Shown here piece by piece: positions 1 through 8,468 of a stretch of 11,687 nucleotides of DNA. The notes under the pieces were generated by a model. The model saw only the letters and a list, made by a program, of their open reading frames with translations. It was not told where the DNA came from and ran no database searches. The stretch is from Symbiobacteriaceae bacterium (lineage in GTDB: Bacteria; Bacillota_E; Symbiobacteriia; Symbiobacteriales; Symbiobacteriaceae). The stretch spans positions 1 through 11,687 of the forward strand of contig DAHVXO010000318.1 in the NCBI GenBank assembly GCA_027356675.1. Reading direction: 5' to 3'. The position numbers and the translations under genes are program-made. How positions within the stretch are numbered: position 1 is the stretch's first letter; each line of letters begins with the position of its first letter.

Positions 1-750
1 GACGTTTTCCGTGTCGCAGCGGATGAGCGGGTCGCCCGTGAGGTCGCCGAGAAGCGGCTCGCCAAGGCCCAGTCCGAGCGGCAGGGGACCAAGGCCATGT
101 CCCTGGACGATTTCATGTCCAAGGTCAAGGAAGGCGAGATCAAGGATCTCAACCTCATCATCAAGGCCGACGTGCAGGGCTCCGCGGAAGCGCTGCGTGG
201 CCAGTTGGAGAAGCTGCACAACGATGAGGTCCAGGTCAAGATCGTGCACGGCGCCGTCGGTGCCGTCACGGAGACGGACGTCATGCTGGCAGCGGCCTCC
301 AAGGCAATCATCATCGGCTTCAACGTCCGTCCGGACGATCGGGCCGGTCGCGCTGCAGCCGATCAGGGGATCGACATTCGCACCTACGATGTCATCTACA
401 ACATCGTCGATGACATCAAGGCTGCCATGACCGGCATGCTCGCCCCCAAGATCGAGGAGAATATCCTGGGTCGGGCCGAGGTCCGCGAGACCTTCAAGGT
501 ACCCAAGGTTGGTATGGCCGCAGGCTGCATGGTCACCAGCGGCAAGGTTACGCGTGCCTCCAAGATTCGCCTGATTCGGGACGGTATCGTCGTCTGGACC
601 GGCGAGGTCAACGCCCTACGGCGCTTCAAGGACGAAGCCAAGGAAGTCGCCGAAGGGTATGAGTGCGGCATCACGTTGGAAAAGTTCCAGGACTTCAAGC
701 CCGGCGACGTGCTGGAAGCATTCGAAATGAAGGAAGTCAAGGCTGTGTAA
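1..750 (+). CDS. infB: Translation initiation factor IF-2, C-terminal part (5' end outside window)
   Basis: The reading frame is open from base 1 and ends at TAA 748-750, giving the last 249 residues of IF-2. IF-2 is the GTPase that brings fMet-tRNA to the 30S subunit and promotes subunit joining. The visible part starts in the linker after the G and beta-barrel domains (DERVAREVAEKR), followed by SLDDFMSKVKEGEIKDLNLI. Next comes the alpha/beta domain III (ADVQGSAEAL, VHGAVGAVTETDVMLAAAS, GFNVRP), a helical connector, and the C2 barrel ending in GYECGI and FKPGDVLEAFE. The GYECGI region belongs to the fMet-tRNA binding domain of the family. The catalytic GTPase part lies upstream of the window. 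It is the first visible gene of a translation operon and is followed by ylxP after an 86-nt gap with a strong hairpin. Identification is very secure. Confidence 0.97.
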   Translation, partial: DVFRVAADERVAREVAEKRLAKAQSERQGTKAMSLDDFMSKVKEGEIKDLNLIIKADVQGSAEALRGQLEKLHNDEVQVKIVHGAVGAVTETDVMLAAASKAIIIGFNVRPDDRAGRAAADQGIDIRTYDVIYNIVDDIKAAMTGMLAPKIEENILGRAEVRETFKVPKVGMAAGCMVTSGKVTRASKIRLIRDGIVVWTGEVNALRRFKDEAKEVAEGYECGITLEKFQDFKPGDVLEAFEMKEVKAV

Positions 751-763
751 CGGTGCCCTTGCT

Positions 764-798
764 CGGGCCGGTGGTGGCATGGCGCCGCCGCCGGCCCG
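764..798 (+). other. Strong RNA hairpin between infB and ylxP
   Basis: Bases 764-778 pair with 784-798 over 15 positions, 13 Watson-Crick and two G-U, leaving a 5-nt loop (ATGGC). The stem is almost all G-C. It begins 14 nt after the infB stop codon. No T-run follows (the next bases are TCCCACATC), so it is not a classical intrinsic terminator. It more likely stabilises or delimits the infB message, or causes pausing or partial termination. Function is inferred; the pairing is seen directly. Confidence 0.6.
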
Positions 799-836
799 TC
801 CCACATCTGGCGCTGCAGGGCTGGGGAGGTGTGGCC

Positions 837-1118
837 ATGTTTATTGCCTCCATCCGGCTTGAGCTTTCGATTCCACAGGCAACATCACTGAAGGCCAAGC
901 GGCAGGTACTTATGAGCCTGATGGAGAAAATTCGTAACCGTTTCAGTGCAGCGGTGGCTGAGGTCGGGGATCAGGACCTTTGGCAGCGGTCCGTGGTGGG
1001 TATCGCCCTGGTGTCCGGTGAAGAGGGACATGCCCGGGAGATGGCTTCCAAAGTGGCCGGTTACGTCGATTCGCACTGGGAAGGCGAAGTCTGTGCTGTT
1101 GAGATCGAGATTCTTTGA
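837..1118 (+). CDS. ylxP: DUF503 family protein (YlxP-like)
   Basis: A 93-residue protein starting at ATG 837, preceded by GGGGAGG about 8 nt upstream. It matches the DUF503/YlxP family in size and motifs: an N-terminal strand (MFIASIRLELSIPQATSLKAK), a basic helix (KRQVLMSLMEKIRNRF), the conserved AVAEVGDQDLWQRSVVGIALVS, and a helix followed by a last strand ending VEIEIL. Family members are small alpha/beta proteins encoded between infB and rbfA in many Gram-positive bacteria. A link to ribosome-associated work or 30S assembly is suggested mainly by this position, and the biochemical role is not firmly known. It lies 35 nt before the rbfA start, presumably in one transcript. Confidence 0.92.
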   Translation: MFIASIRLELSIPQATSLKAKRQVLMSLMEKIRNRFSAAVAEVGDQDLWQRSVVGIALVSGEEGHAREMASKVAGYVDSHWEGEVCAVEIEIL

Positions 1119-1153
1119 GTAGGAGACCCTTTGAATAAAGGAGTGTGAGTCCC

Positions 1154-1519
1154 GTGACGGTTCAAAGAGCGGCACGGGTTGGCGACCAGATACGTGAAGA
1201 GCTGGCGCGCCTCATTCGGGACCTCAAGGACCCGCGCATCGGTTTTGCATCCATTGTGAGAGTGGATGTCTCCGGTGACCTCCGTCATGCCAATGTGCAC
1301 GTGAGTGTCTTGGGCAACGACCAGGAGAAAAGGGAGAGCATCAAGGGTCTGAGCAGCGCCGCTGGGTTCCTGCGGACGGAACTTGGCCACCTGATGCGCC
1401 TTCGGTCTACGCCAGAGATCCATTTCGTGTTGGATGAATCGATCGAGCGCGGGGCGCGCGTGGCGCAACTTCTGGTGCAGGTGCAGAGGGAGCAGGAGGG
1501 GAAGGGTGAACAGCCTTAA
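1154..1519 (+). CDS. rbfA: Ribosome-binding factor A
   Basis: RbfA is a small KH-like protein that binds the 30S subunit and helps mature the 5' end of 16S rRNA, notably in cold adaptation. The 121-residue product shows the family order: an N-terminal helix ([17 protein letters not shown]), [18 protein letters not shown], the [10 protein letters not shown] strand, and [21 protein letters not shown] near the C terminus. Two GTG codons are possible starts. The one at 1145 lies only 1 nt after the AAAGGAG site at 1137-1143, whereas GTG 1154 has a 10-nt spacer and gives a typical N terminus (MTVQRAARV), so I chose 1154. The last 14 nt overlap the next gene, suggesting translational coupling. Confidence 0.94.
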   Translation: MTVQRAARVGDQIREELARLIRDLKDPRIGFASIVRVDVSGDLRHANVHVSVLGNDQEKRESIKGLSSAAGFLRTELGHLMRLRSTPEIHFVLDESIERGARVAQLLVQVQREQEGKGEQP

Positions 1520-2480
1520 TATCGATCTAAACGAGGCCGCCCGCATGATCCAGGAGTCCGACCGAATCCTGTTCTTCCTCCACGTTTCACCCGACGGTGA
1601 CTCGATCGGCTCGACTCTGGGTATGGTCCGGGCGCTCCGACAGGCCGGCAAGACGGCCATTATTGCCGGCGTGGATCCGGTCCCGCGCATTTACAAATTC
1701 CTCGCCGGCTGGGACACGCTGTTCGTGCCCTGGCAGCAGGTTGAGGGAGAGTGGGACCTTGCGTGCTTCTTGGACTGCGGGGACTTGAACCGGGTGGGAG
1801 ATGCCCAGCCGATCGTGGCAAGGGCCCGGCGCAACCTCAATATCGACCATCACACCACGAATGCCGCATACGGGGAGTACAACTACCTCGATTTCAGTGC
1901 GGCTGCGGTCGGGGAACTGGCGTACAAGCTCCTGCGGGTCATGGGCCTGCCCATCGACCCGGAGGTGGCGACGTGCCTCTACACCTCAATCGTGGCTGAT
2001 ACGGGCGGTTTCCGCTACGACTCCACCGCTCCCGGCACCCACCGCATTGCGGCGGAACTGGTGGAGGCGGGCGCCAGGCCATACGAGGTGGCCAGTGCAC
2101 TCTTCGAAAACGAGTCGTTGTCCCGGCTGGCCCTCGTCTCGCGTGCCCTCGGGACACTTCAGATCGGACCCAGCGGTCTGGTAGCCTGGTTGGCGATCAC
2201 GCGGGACATGATTGAGCAGTCTGGCGCTGCCGACGAGGATACCGAAGGGATCGTCAACTATGCGCGGGCGCTGTCCGGGGTCGAGGTTGGGATTATGTTC
2301 AAAGAGGCGCCGGACGGCCGAATCAAGGTCGGGCTACGTTCACGTCGTCTGGTTGATGTCGGCACCATCGCCGCTGGATTCGGTGGCGGTGGACATGCCC
2401 GCGCCGCGGGTTGCACCTTTACCAACGGCCTCGACGATGCACGCCGGCAGGTTCTCGCGGCCGTGCATGCCGCGTTGTGA
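1506..2480 (+). CDS. nrnA: DHH/DHHA1 phosphoesterase, NrnA-like nanoRNase / pAp phosphatase
   Basis: A 324-residue DHH-family phosphoesterase. Known NrnA proteins degrade 2-5 nt RNA fragments and dephosphorylate 3'-phosphoadenosine 5'-phosphate using Mn2+. The metal-binding motifs are all present: [11 protein letters not shown] (26-36), FLDCGD with D90, NIDHHTTN with the DHH triad at 114-116, and VADTGGF with D165. The C-terminal DHHA1 substrate domain carries [13 protein letters not shown] (291-303). The start is GTG 1506 because AGGAGG at 1494-1499 lies 6 nt upstream; a longer in-frame ATG at 1434 lies inside rbfA and encodes an atypical basic leader. The gene overlaps rbfA by 14 nt and is followed by truB after 2 nt. 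Which substrate dominates (nanoRNA, pAp or a cyclic dinucleotide product) cannot be told from the sequence. Confidence 0.92.
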   Translation: MNSLNIDLNEAARMIQESDRILFFLHVSPDGDSIGSTLGMVRALRQAGKTAIIAGVDPVPRIYKFLAGWDTLFVPWQQVEGEWDLACFLDCGDLNRVGDAQPIVARARRNLNIDHHTTNAAYGEYNYLDFSAAAVGELAYKLLRVMGLPIDPEVATCLYTSIVADTGGFRYDSTAPGTHRIAAELVEAGARPYEVASALFENESLSRLALVSRALGTLQIGPSGLVAWLAITRDMIEQSGAADEDTEGIVNYARALSGVEVGIMFKEAPDGRIKVGLRSRRLVDVGTIAAGFGGGGHARAAGCTFTNGLDDARRQVLAAVHAAL

Positions 2481-2482
2481 CC

Positions 2483-3349
2483 ATGGACTGCGTCCTGAAC
2501 CTCCTCAAGCCGCCGGGCATGACCTCGCACGATGTGGTAGGTGCTGTGCGGCGCGCACTCGGTGAACGCAAGGTTGGCCATACCGGAACGCTTGACCCTG
2601 GAGTCGCCGGGGTGCTGCCCATTTGTGTGGGCAAGGCCACGCGGTTGGCCGAATTCGTCGCTGGAGCGGATAAGGCTTACCGCGCCGAAGTCACCTTCGG
2701 GGTAACCACTGACACGCAGGATAGCTTCGGTGCCATCACTGGCGAGACGGACGCTTCACACCTCACCAGGGGCGATCTCGCCTACGTTTTGCCGCGCTTC
2801 CAGGGCGAGATTCAGCAGGTCCCGCCCATGGTCAGTGCGGTCAAGGTGGACGGCAAGCGGCTCTACCAGTTGGCCCGAGAAGGCATCGAGGTGCACCGCG
2901 ACGCCCGGCCGGTTCAGATCCAGCGCTTACGGCTCTTGGATTTCCGGCCCGGCCCCCGACCGATCGCCTGGTTGGATGTGGAATGCTCCAAAGGCACGTA
3001 CATACGGACCCTGGCAGCGGACATTGGCGCGACGCTGGCGGTCGGGGCGCACATGTCCTACCTCGTGCGGACCCGCAGCGGTGCCTTTCGGCTGGAGGAC
3101 GCCGATACGTTGGAGGACCTGGTGGCAGGCAAGGCTACCATGCACTCCCCCGTAGCGGCCCTCGGCCATATGCCGCGGGCCGTGGTGACGGGCGAGGCAG
3201 CCAAACGCCTGCACTACGGCGTGGCCCCGACCGGCATCAGCGGCCTGCCGGAGGGCCATCCCTCGGCCCTGTTGGATGCGGAGGGGAATCTGTTGGCCCT
3301 GGTCCAAGTGACCGCGGGGTCACTCACGTTGCTAAAAGTCTTCGCATGA
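2483..3349 (+). CDS. truB: tRNA pseudouridine(55) synthase TruB
   Basis: TruB converts U55 in the T-loop of tRNAs to pseudouridine and acts as a tRNA folding chaperone. The 288-residue protein has the family N terminus (LNLLKPPGMTSHDVV), then GHTGTLDPGVAGVLPICVG with catalytic Asp38. YRAEVTFGVTTDTQDSFG follows, then QVPPMVSAVKVDGKRLYQLA and CSKGTYIRTLAADIG. A short C-terminal PUA-like region follows from about residue 230. ATG 2483 is chosen because translation from it begins just before the conserved motif. An in-frame GTG at 2477 would add two residues and overlap the nrnA stop, and cannot be excluded. No strong Shine-Dalgarno is visible, so translation is probably coupled to nrnA. Length and motifs are normal for the family. 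Confidence 0.95.
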   Translation: MDCVLNLLKPPGMTSHDVVGAVRRALGERKVGHTGTLDPGVAGVLPICVGKATRLAEFVAGADKAYRAEVTFGVTTDTQDSFGAITGETDASHLTRGDLAYVLPRFQGEIQQVPPMVSAVKVDGKRLYQLAREGIEVHRDARPVQIQRLRLLDFRPGPRPIAWLDVECSKGTYIRTLAADIGATLAVGAHMSYLVRTRSGAFRLEDADTLEDLVAGKATMHSPVAALGHMPRAVVTGEAAKRLHYGVAPTGISGLPEGHPSALLDAEGNLLALVQVTAGSLTLLKVFA

Positions 3350-3360
3350 GAGGGTAAGTT

Positions 3361-4347
3361 ATGGATCTGATCTCTACCTGTGCGGAGGTACCCCGGCGGG
3401 GGACCGGAAACCTGGTAGCCATCGGCAAATGGGACGGCGTGCATCTGGCGCACCAGTCCGTAATTACCGCCCTGGTCGCCGCGGCACGCGAAATGGGCGG
3501 ACAATCAGTGGTCATGGGGTTTCATCCGTTGCCGATGGTGATTCTGCGGCCGGACGCAGCTCCGCCGATCCTGCAGACGCTGGAGGAGCGGGCCGAGACC
3601 CTGTCGGCCCTGGGTGTGGACGTCCACCTGGCGCTGCCCTTTGACCGCGCCTTGGCGGACATGACCCCGGAAGCGTTTGTGCGCGCCGTCCTGGTGGGTC
3701 AACTCCAGGCCCGCCGGGTCATGGTCGGTTTCAACTTCACCTTCGGCCGCGGCGGGCGCGGCACGGCGGAGACGCTCAAGCACCTGTGTGCGGAGCATGG
3801 CGTGCCTGTGGAGGTCTTCCACCCGGTTCGCATCGGCGGGGAGAACGTCTCCAGTACCGAGGTGCGGTTCTCGGTTGCCAGCGGTGACGTGGAGCGCGCG
3901 ACGGCCCTCCTTGGCCGCCCATTTTCCGTGGTGGGCATGGTCGTCGGCGGGGACAAGCGCGGTCGGACCATCGGCTACCCCACGGCCAATCTGAACCTGG
4001 CAGAACGCCGGCAGCTTCCCGCCGGTGGCGTCTACGTCGCCCAAGTGACCATTCTGGGGGGGCAGGGCGCCTGCTTCGGACCGCTGCCGTGCCAGGTAGT
4101 GCCTCGCACAGGTCCGGTCTACGGCGGTATGCTCAACCTGGGCCGGCGGCCCACGTTCAACGGGACGGGACTGCGCTGCGAGGTGCATCTATTCGACTAC
4201 AGCGGTGATCTGTACGGACGGGAACTGCGGGTGGAGTTCCTGCAGCGGCTGCGGGGCGAACAGGCCTTTGCGGGGATCGAAGCCCTGAAGGCGCAACTGG
4301 CGCGCGATGAGGCGGATGCCCGGTCGTACCTGGCGGCCGATGGCTAA
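3361..4347 (+). CDS. ribF: Bifunctional riboflavin kinase / FMN adenylyltransferase (FAD synthetase)
   Basis: RibF makes FMN from riboflavin and then FAD from FMN. The 328-residue protein has both modules. The N-terminal nucleotidyltransferase domain contains AIGKWDGVHLAHQSV with H28 and H31, MGFHPLPMVILRPD, VGFNFTFGRGGRGT and the SSTEVR motif. The C-terminal kinase domain contains GDKRGRTIGYPTANL with PTAN at 207-210, GGVYVAQV, LGRRPTFNG, and E274 in EVHLFDYSGDLYGREL, the probable catalytic base. AGAGGG sits 6 nt before the ATG. Two oddities are visible. The usual GNFDGVHLGH reads GKWDGVHLAH, and about 19 extra residues with two cysteines (C238, C244) lie between two kinase-domain strands. 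Placement after truB is classical. It overlaps the next gene by 8 nt. Confidence 0.94.
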   Translation: MDLISTCAEVPRRGTGNLVAIGKWDGVHLAHQSVITALVAAAREMGGQSVVMGFHPLPMVILRPDAAPPILQTLEERAETLSALGVDVHLALPFDRALADMTPEAFVRAVLVGQLQARRVMVGFNFTFGRGGRGTAETLKHLCAEHGVPVEVFHPVRIGGENVSSTEVRFSVASGDVERATALLGRPFSVVGMVVGGDKRGRTIGYPTANLNLAERRQLPAGGVYVAQVTILGGQGACFGPLPCQVVPRTGPVYGGMLNLGRRPTFNGTGLRCEVHLFDYSGDLYGRELRVEFLQRLRGEQAFAGIEALKAQLARDEADARSYLAADG

Positions 4348-5071
4348 AGATCGCCTGGATAAAGTCCTGGTCCATCTCAATCTCGGCTCCCGCACCGAGA
4401 TCAAGGCCCTGATCCGCAAGGGCCGGGTGTCCGTGGATGGCCAGGTTGCCACCGACTCGGGTGTACATGTCGACCCCCAGACCGCCGAGATCAGGTTGGA
4501 CGGCGAACCCGTGACCTTCCGGCGGCATTATCACGTGTTGCTGCATAAACCTGGGGGTGTCATCACCGCCAACGATGATCCACGGACGCGCACAGTGATG
4601 GATGTGCTCCCCGCTGCACTGCACTTTCGCGGGCTGTTCCCGGTGGGCCGCCTGGACAAGGACACCGAGGGGTTGCTGCTCCTGACCACGGATGGCGAAC
4701 TGGGCCATCGCCTGCTCTCGCCCAAGTGGCATGTGGACAAGCGCTACTACGTGCGGCTCGATCGGCCGCTCGGCCCGGATGACCCGGAAGCCTTCGCTAA
4801 AGGCATTGCGCTGGACGACGGCTATGTGTGCATGCCGGCGCGGTTGATCAGGCTGTCCGCCGCTGCGGATGAGGCCGAGGTGATCATCCAGGAAGGCAAG
4901 TACCACCAGGTCAAGCGCATGTTCGGGGCACGGGGCAACTACGTGACCTATCTCAAGCGGGTGCAGATGGGTCCGCTCACGCTTGGCGACTTGCCAACGG
5001 GCGAGGCGCGCCTGCTGACCGACGCCGAAGCCGCGGCGCTCTATGCTTCGAGCGGACTTGCTCAAGCGTAG
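4340..5071 (+). CDS. rsuA: RsuA-like rRNA pseudouridine synthase
   Basis: A 243-residue pseudouridine synthase of the RsuA/RluB/E/F family. An N-terminal S4 RNA-binding domain (residues 4-60, RLDKVLVHLNLGSRTEIKAL) is followed by HVLLHKPGGVITANDD. The catalytic motif GRLDKDTEGLLLLTTDG carries Asp106. HVDKRYYVRL and EGKYHQVKRMFGARGN come next, and the C-terminal stretch ends GEARLLTDAE. The KYHQVKRM signature resembles RsuA, which modifies U516 of 16S rRNA in E. coli, more than RluB, but substrate assignment is inferred. The chosen ATG overlaps the ribF stop by 8 nt, and an upstream in-frame ATG at 4307 would add 11 residues. The last codons overlap a promoter serving rpsO. Family membership is secure; the exact target is less so. 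Confidence 0.88.
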   Translation: MAKDRLDKVLVHLNLGSRTEIKALIRKGRVSVDGQVATDSGVHVDPQTAEIRLDGEPVTFRRHYHVLLHKPGGVITANDDPRTRTVMDVLPAALHFRGLFPVGRLDKDTEGLLLLTTDGELGHRLLSPKWHVDKRYYVRLDRPLGPDDPEAFAKGIALDDGYVCMPARLIRLSAAADEAEVIIQEGKYHQVKRMFGARGNYVTYLKRVQMGPLTLGDLPTGEARLLTDAEAAALYASSGLAQA

Positions 5072-5086
5072 GGCATGTGGTACACT
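5058..5086 (+). promoter_or_regulatory. Sigma-70/SigA-type promoter for rpsO
   Basis: TTGCTC at 5058-5063 and TACACT at 5081-5086 are separated by 17 nt. A TG one base before the -10 (5078-5079) makes an extended -10. It overlaps the end of the rsuA-like gene and would start transcription near 5093, about 95 nt before rpsO. The match is seen by eye and has not been tested. Confidence 0.55.
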
Positions 5087-5098
5087 AATGTGCGACGC

Positions 5099-5184
5099 CA
5101 GAACCGTTTTACGCGGTTTGCCGTTTTCTCCGGCGGCTTACGGGGTTTTACGGGCTTTGTCGATCCTACCTATGGAGGGTTCTG
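5099..5184 (+). promoter_or_regulatory. Structured rpsO leader with possible Shine-Dalgarno masking (putative S15 autoregulation)
   Basis: CAGAACC at 5099-5105 is perfectly complementary to GGTTCTG at 5178-5184, which overlaps the last two bases of the rpsO Shine-Dalgarno (GGAGGG 5174-5179). AACCG at 5102-5106 can instead form a local hairpin with CGGTT at 5114-5118, so the two pairings exclude each other. A second stem-loop (5118-5123 with 5131-5136) lies inside. S15 is known to repress its own mRNA through leader structures in several bacteria. That this leader does so is inference, and I cannot match it to a named S15 leader class. Confidence 0.4.
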
Positions 5185-5187
5185 TTC

Positions 5188-5460
5188 ATGCCACTGTCCA
5201 CGGAAAAGAAGAAGGTCCTGATCGACCAGTTCAAGCAGCACGAGGGCGATACCGGTTCGCCGGAGGTCCAGGTTGCCCTGCTGCACACCCGGATTCAGGA
5301 GCTGACCGACCACCTGCGCATCCACAAGAAGGATCACCACTCGCGCCGTGGCCTGATGATGATGGTGGGCCAGCGCAAGGCGATGCTCAACTACCTGAAG
5401 TCGGTCTCCGTCGAGCGCTACCACACCTTGACTGACCGGCTGGGCCTCCGTCGCTCGTAA
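5188..5460 (+). CDS. rpsO: 30S ribosomal protein S15
   Basis: S15 is a primary binder of the central domain of 16S rRNA and nucleates assembly of the 30S platform. The 90-residue product has the family length and hallmarks: an N-terminal helix ([29 protein letters not shown]), the RNA-contacting [11 protein letters not shown] loop, and the C-terminal [12 protein letters not shown] and [19 protein letters not shown] at 5174-5179 lies 8 nt before the ATG. It has its own promoter in the tail of the upstream gene and a strong terminator directly after it, so it can be a monocistronic unit as well as part of longer transcripts. As in many bacteria, pnp lies downstream, here with one extra gene between. 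Confidence 0.97.
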   Translation: MPLSTEKKKVLIDQFKQHEGDTGSPEVQVALLHTRIQELTDHLRIHKKDHHSRRGLMMMVGQRKAMLNYLKSVSVERYHTLTDRLGLRRS

Positions 5461-5464
5461 CCGC

Positions 5465-5495
5465 AAAGACCGGGCCTTGGGCCCGGTCTTTTTAT
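5465..5495 (+). terminator. Rho-independent terminator after rpsO
   Basis: AAAGACCGGGCC (5465-5476) pairs perfectly with GGCCCGGTCTTT (5480-5491) around a 3-nt loop, and the run of T continues to 5493 followed by ATTAT. It begins 5 nt after the rpsO stop codon. This is the clearest terminator in the window. Confidence 0.93.
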
Positions 5496-5588
5496 TATCC
5501 CGGTGTCAGCAACGAACGAAAGCCATGGCGGCACTGGTCTTGTCTGGTGAGGTGATTGGCGTGGCAATCAAGGCGAGGAGGGTGTGCG

Positions 5589-6059
5589 ATGAAGCCACAG
5601 ACGACCGGCAGCGCCTGTGCCAGAGTCAAGCTGGCCCTCGACGAGGGCATGGCTGAAGGCGGACTCCATCTCCCACCGGATCTGGTCGCCCATGCGACCC
5701 GCTGCCCACGCTGCGGACCCGAATATCGGGAGACCGAAGCGCTCCTGGTCCGGCTGCGGTCCACCGCCGCTGGCATTGATGCGCGGCAACTGCCCACGGT
5801 CGTCGACTCCGTCATGGCAACCGTTGGCGAGACGCCTCCCAACAGGGCGACGCTGGCACAGCGCAAGGTTTGTGCCTCATGGGCCCTGAGCCAGCTAGCC
5901 GTAGTGGCCGCGGTGGTGATCCTGGTCACTTCCGGTCTTGCCTACGCGGTCCTCAAGGTGAACCAGGCCGTGAGCGGCATCGCGCCGCAGACCATGGTCG
6001 AACGTCTGACGGCGCCACTCAAGGACTGGACGCCGCCCGAATTCCGTGGCGGCCGCTAA
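5589..6059 (+). CDS. Small single-pass membrane protein with zinc-finger anti-sigma (ZAS/zf-HC2-like) motif
   Basis: I do not recognise a named gene. The 156-residue product begins at ATG 5589, 6 nt after GAGGAGGG (5575-5582). The N-terminal part contains C10, then 24 residues, then H35-x3-C39-x2-C42 (HATRCPRC). This is the spacing of the Zn-binding motif in ZAS-type anti-sigma factors; ChrR has His at the first position. A helical stretch follows, then one strongly hydrophobic segment at about 99-122 (ALSQLAVVAAVVILVTSGLAYAVL) that should span the membrane. A short tail of about 34 residues lies beyond it, rich in proline near its end. The expected topology is a cytoplasmic zinc domain with a short outside tail. 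No ECF sigma gene is adjacent; rpsO with its terminator lies upstream and pnp 217 nt downstream. The anti-sigma role is inferred from the motif and the membrane anchor. A plain zinc-binding membrane protein is the alternative. No clear promoter is seen between the terminator and this gene. Confidence 0.75.
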   Translation: MKPQTTGSACARVKLALDEGMAEGGLHLPPDLVAHATRCPRCGPEYRETEALLVRLRSTAAGIDARQLPTVVDSVMATVGETPPNRATLAQRKVCASWALSQLAVVAAVVILVTSGLAYAVLKVNQAVSGIAPQTMVERLTAPLKDWTPPEFRGGR

Positions 6060-6276
6060 GGTGGGCAGGGGCAGTTTCCCTCATATTCCCGGTGCAGGGC
6101 AGGAAATAATAAGCCGGATGTGGAAACCTACAAGGTTACAATTCATGTGCCGAAGGATGCGCCGCCTGGTGGTGGCAACGGACGGGCGCAGGGGCTAGAC
6201 CTTACCCGGGTCTCAGCGACCAGCGCGGGGACCGTTCGCTCGAGTCTTGGGTCCTGGGCACCAAAGGAGGACCAAA
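6060..6276 (+). promoter_or_regulatory. 217-nt pnp leader with alternative hairpins
   Basis: No convincing gene fits this gap. It holds a perfect small stem, AACCT/AGGTT (6125-6129 with 6133-6137), and GCCGCC/GGTGGC (6161-6166 with 6171-6176, one G-U). AGACC/GGTCT (6197-6201 with 6209-6213) follows. GGTCCT at 6250-6255 can pair with GGGACC at 6228-6233 (one G-U) or with AGGACC at 6268-6273. The latter includes the end of the pnp Shine-Dalgarno AAAGGAGG (6263-6270). The two pairings exclude each other. E. coli pnp is autoregulated through a leader stem, but whether that applies here is inference. TACAAT at 6137-6142 resembles a -10 box but lacks a fitting -35. Confidence 0.4.
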
Positions 6277-8394
<2,118 letters not shown>

Positions 8395-8408
8395 TCGGGG
8401 AGTGTCGA

Positions 8409-8442
8409 GGGGGCCGGCGGCGAGGTCGCCCGGCCCCCTTTT
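8409..8442 (+). terminator. GC-rich terminator-like hairpin after pnp
   Basis: GGGGGCCG (8409-8416) pairs with CGGCCCCC (8431-8438), and GGCG (8419-8422, 5' of AGGT) pairs with CGCC (8427-8430). This leaves a small bulge and a 4-nt loop, and TTTT follows at 8439-8442. It starts 14 nt after the pnp stop. The T-run is short, and the next gene begins only 26 nt later with no visible promoter, so partial readthrough is likely. Confidence 0.75.
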
Positions 8443-8468
8443 CGTGGTCTCGTGAGGGAGGACATCGC

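Noticed and set aside
1145..1153. Upstream GTG as the rbfA start
   Set aside because: It lies only 1 nt after the AAAGGAG site. GTG 1154 has a workable spacer and the expected N terminus.
4157..5065. A 302-codon minus-strand open frame opposite ribF and the rsuA-like gene
   Set aside because: It is a shadow of two well-supported + strand genes and shows no recognisable domain.
6060..6276. T-box element in the pnp leader
   Set aside because: There are several GACC/GGTC pairings, but no conserved T-box core sequence and no terminator/antiterminator before the gene.
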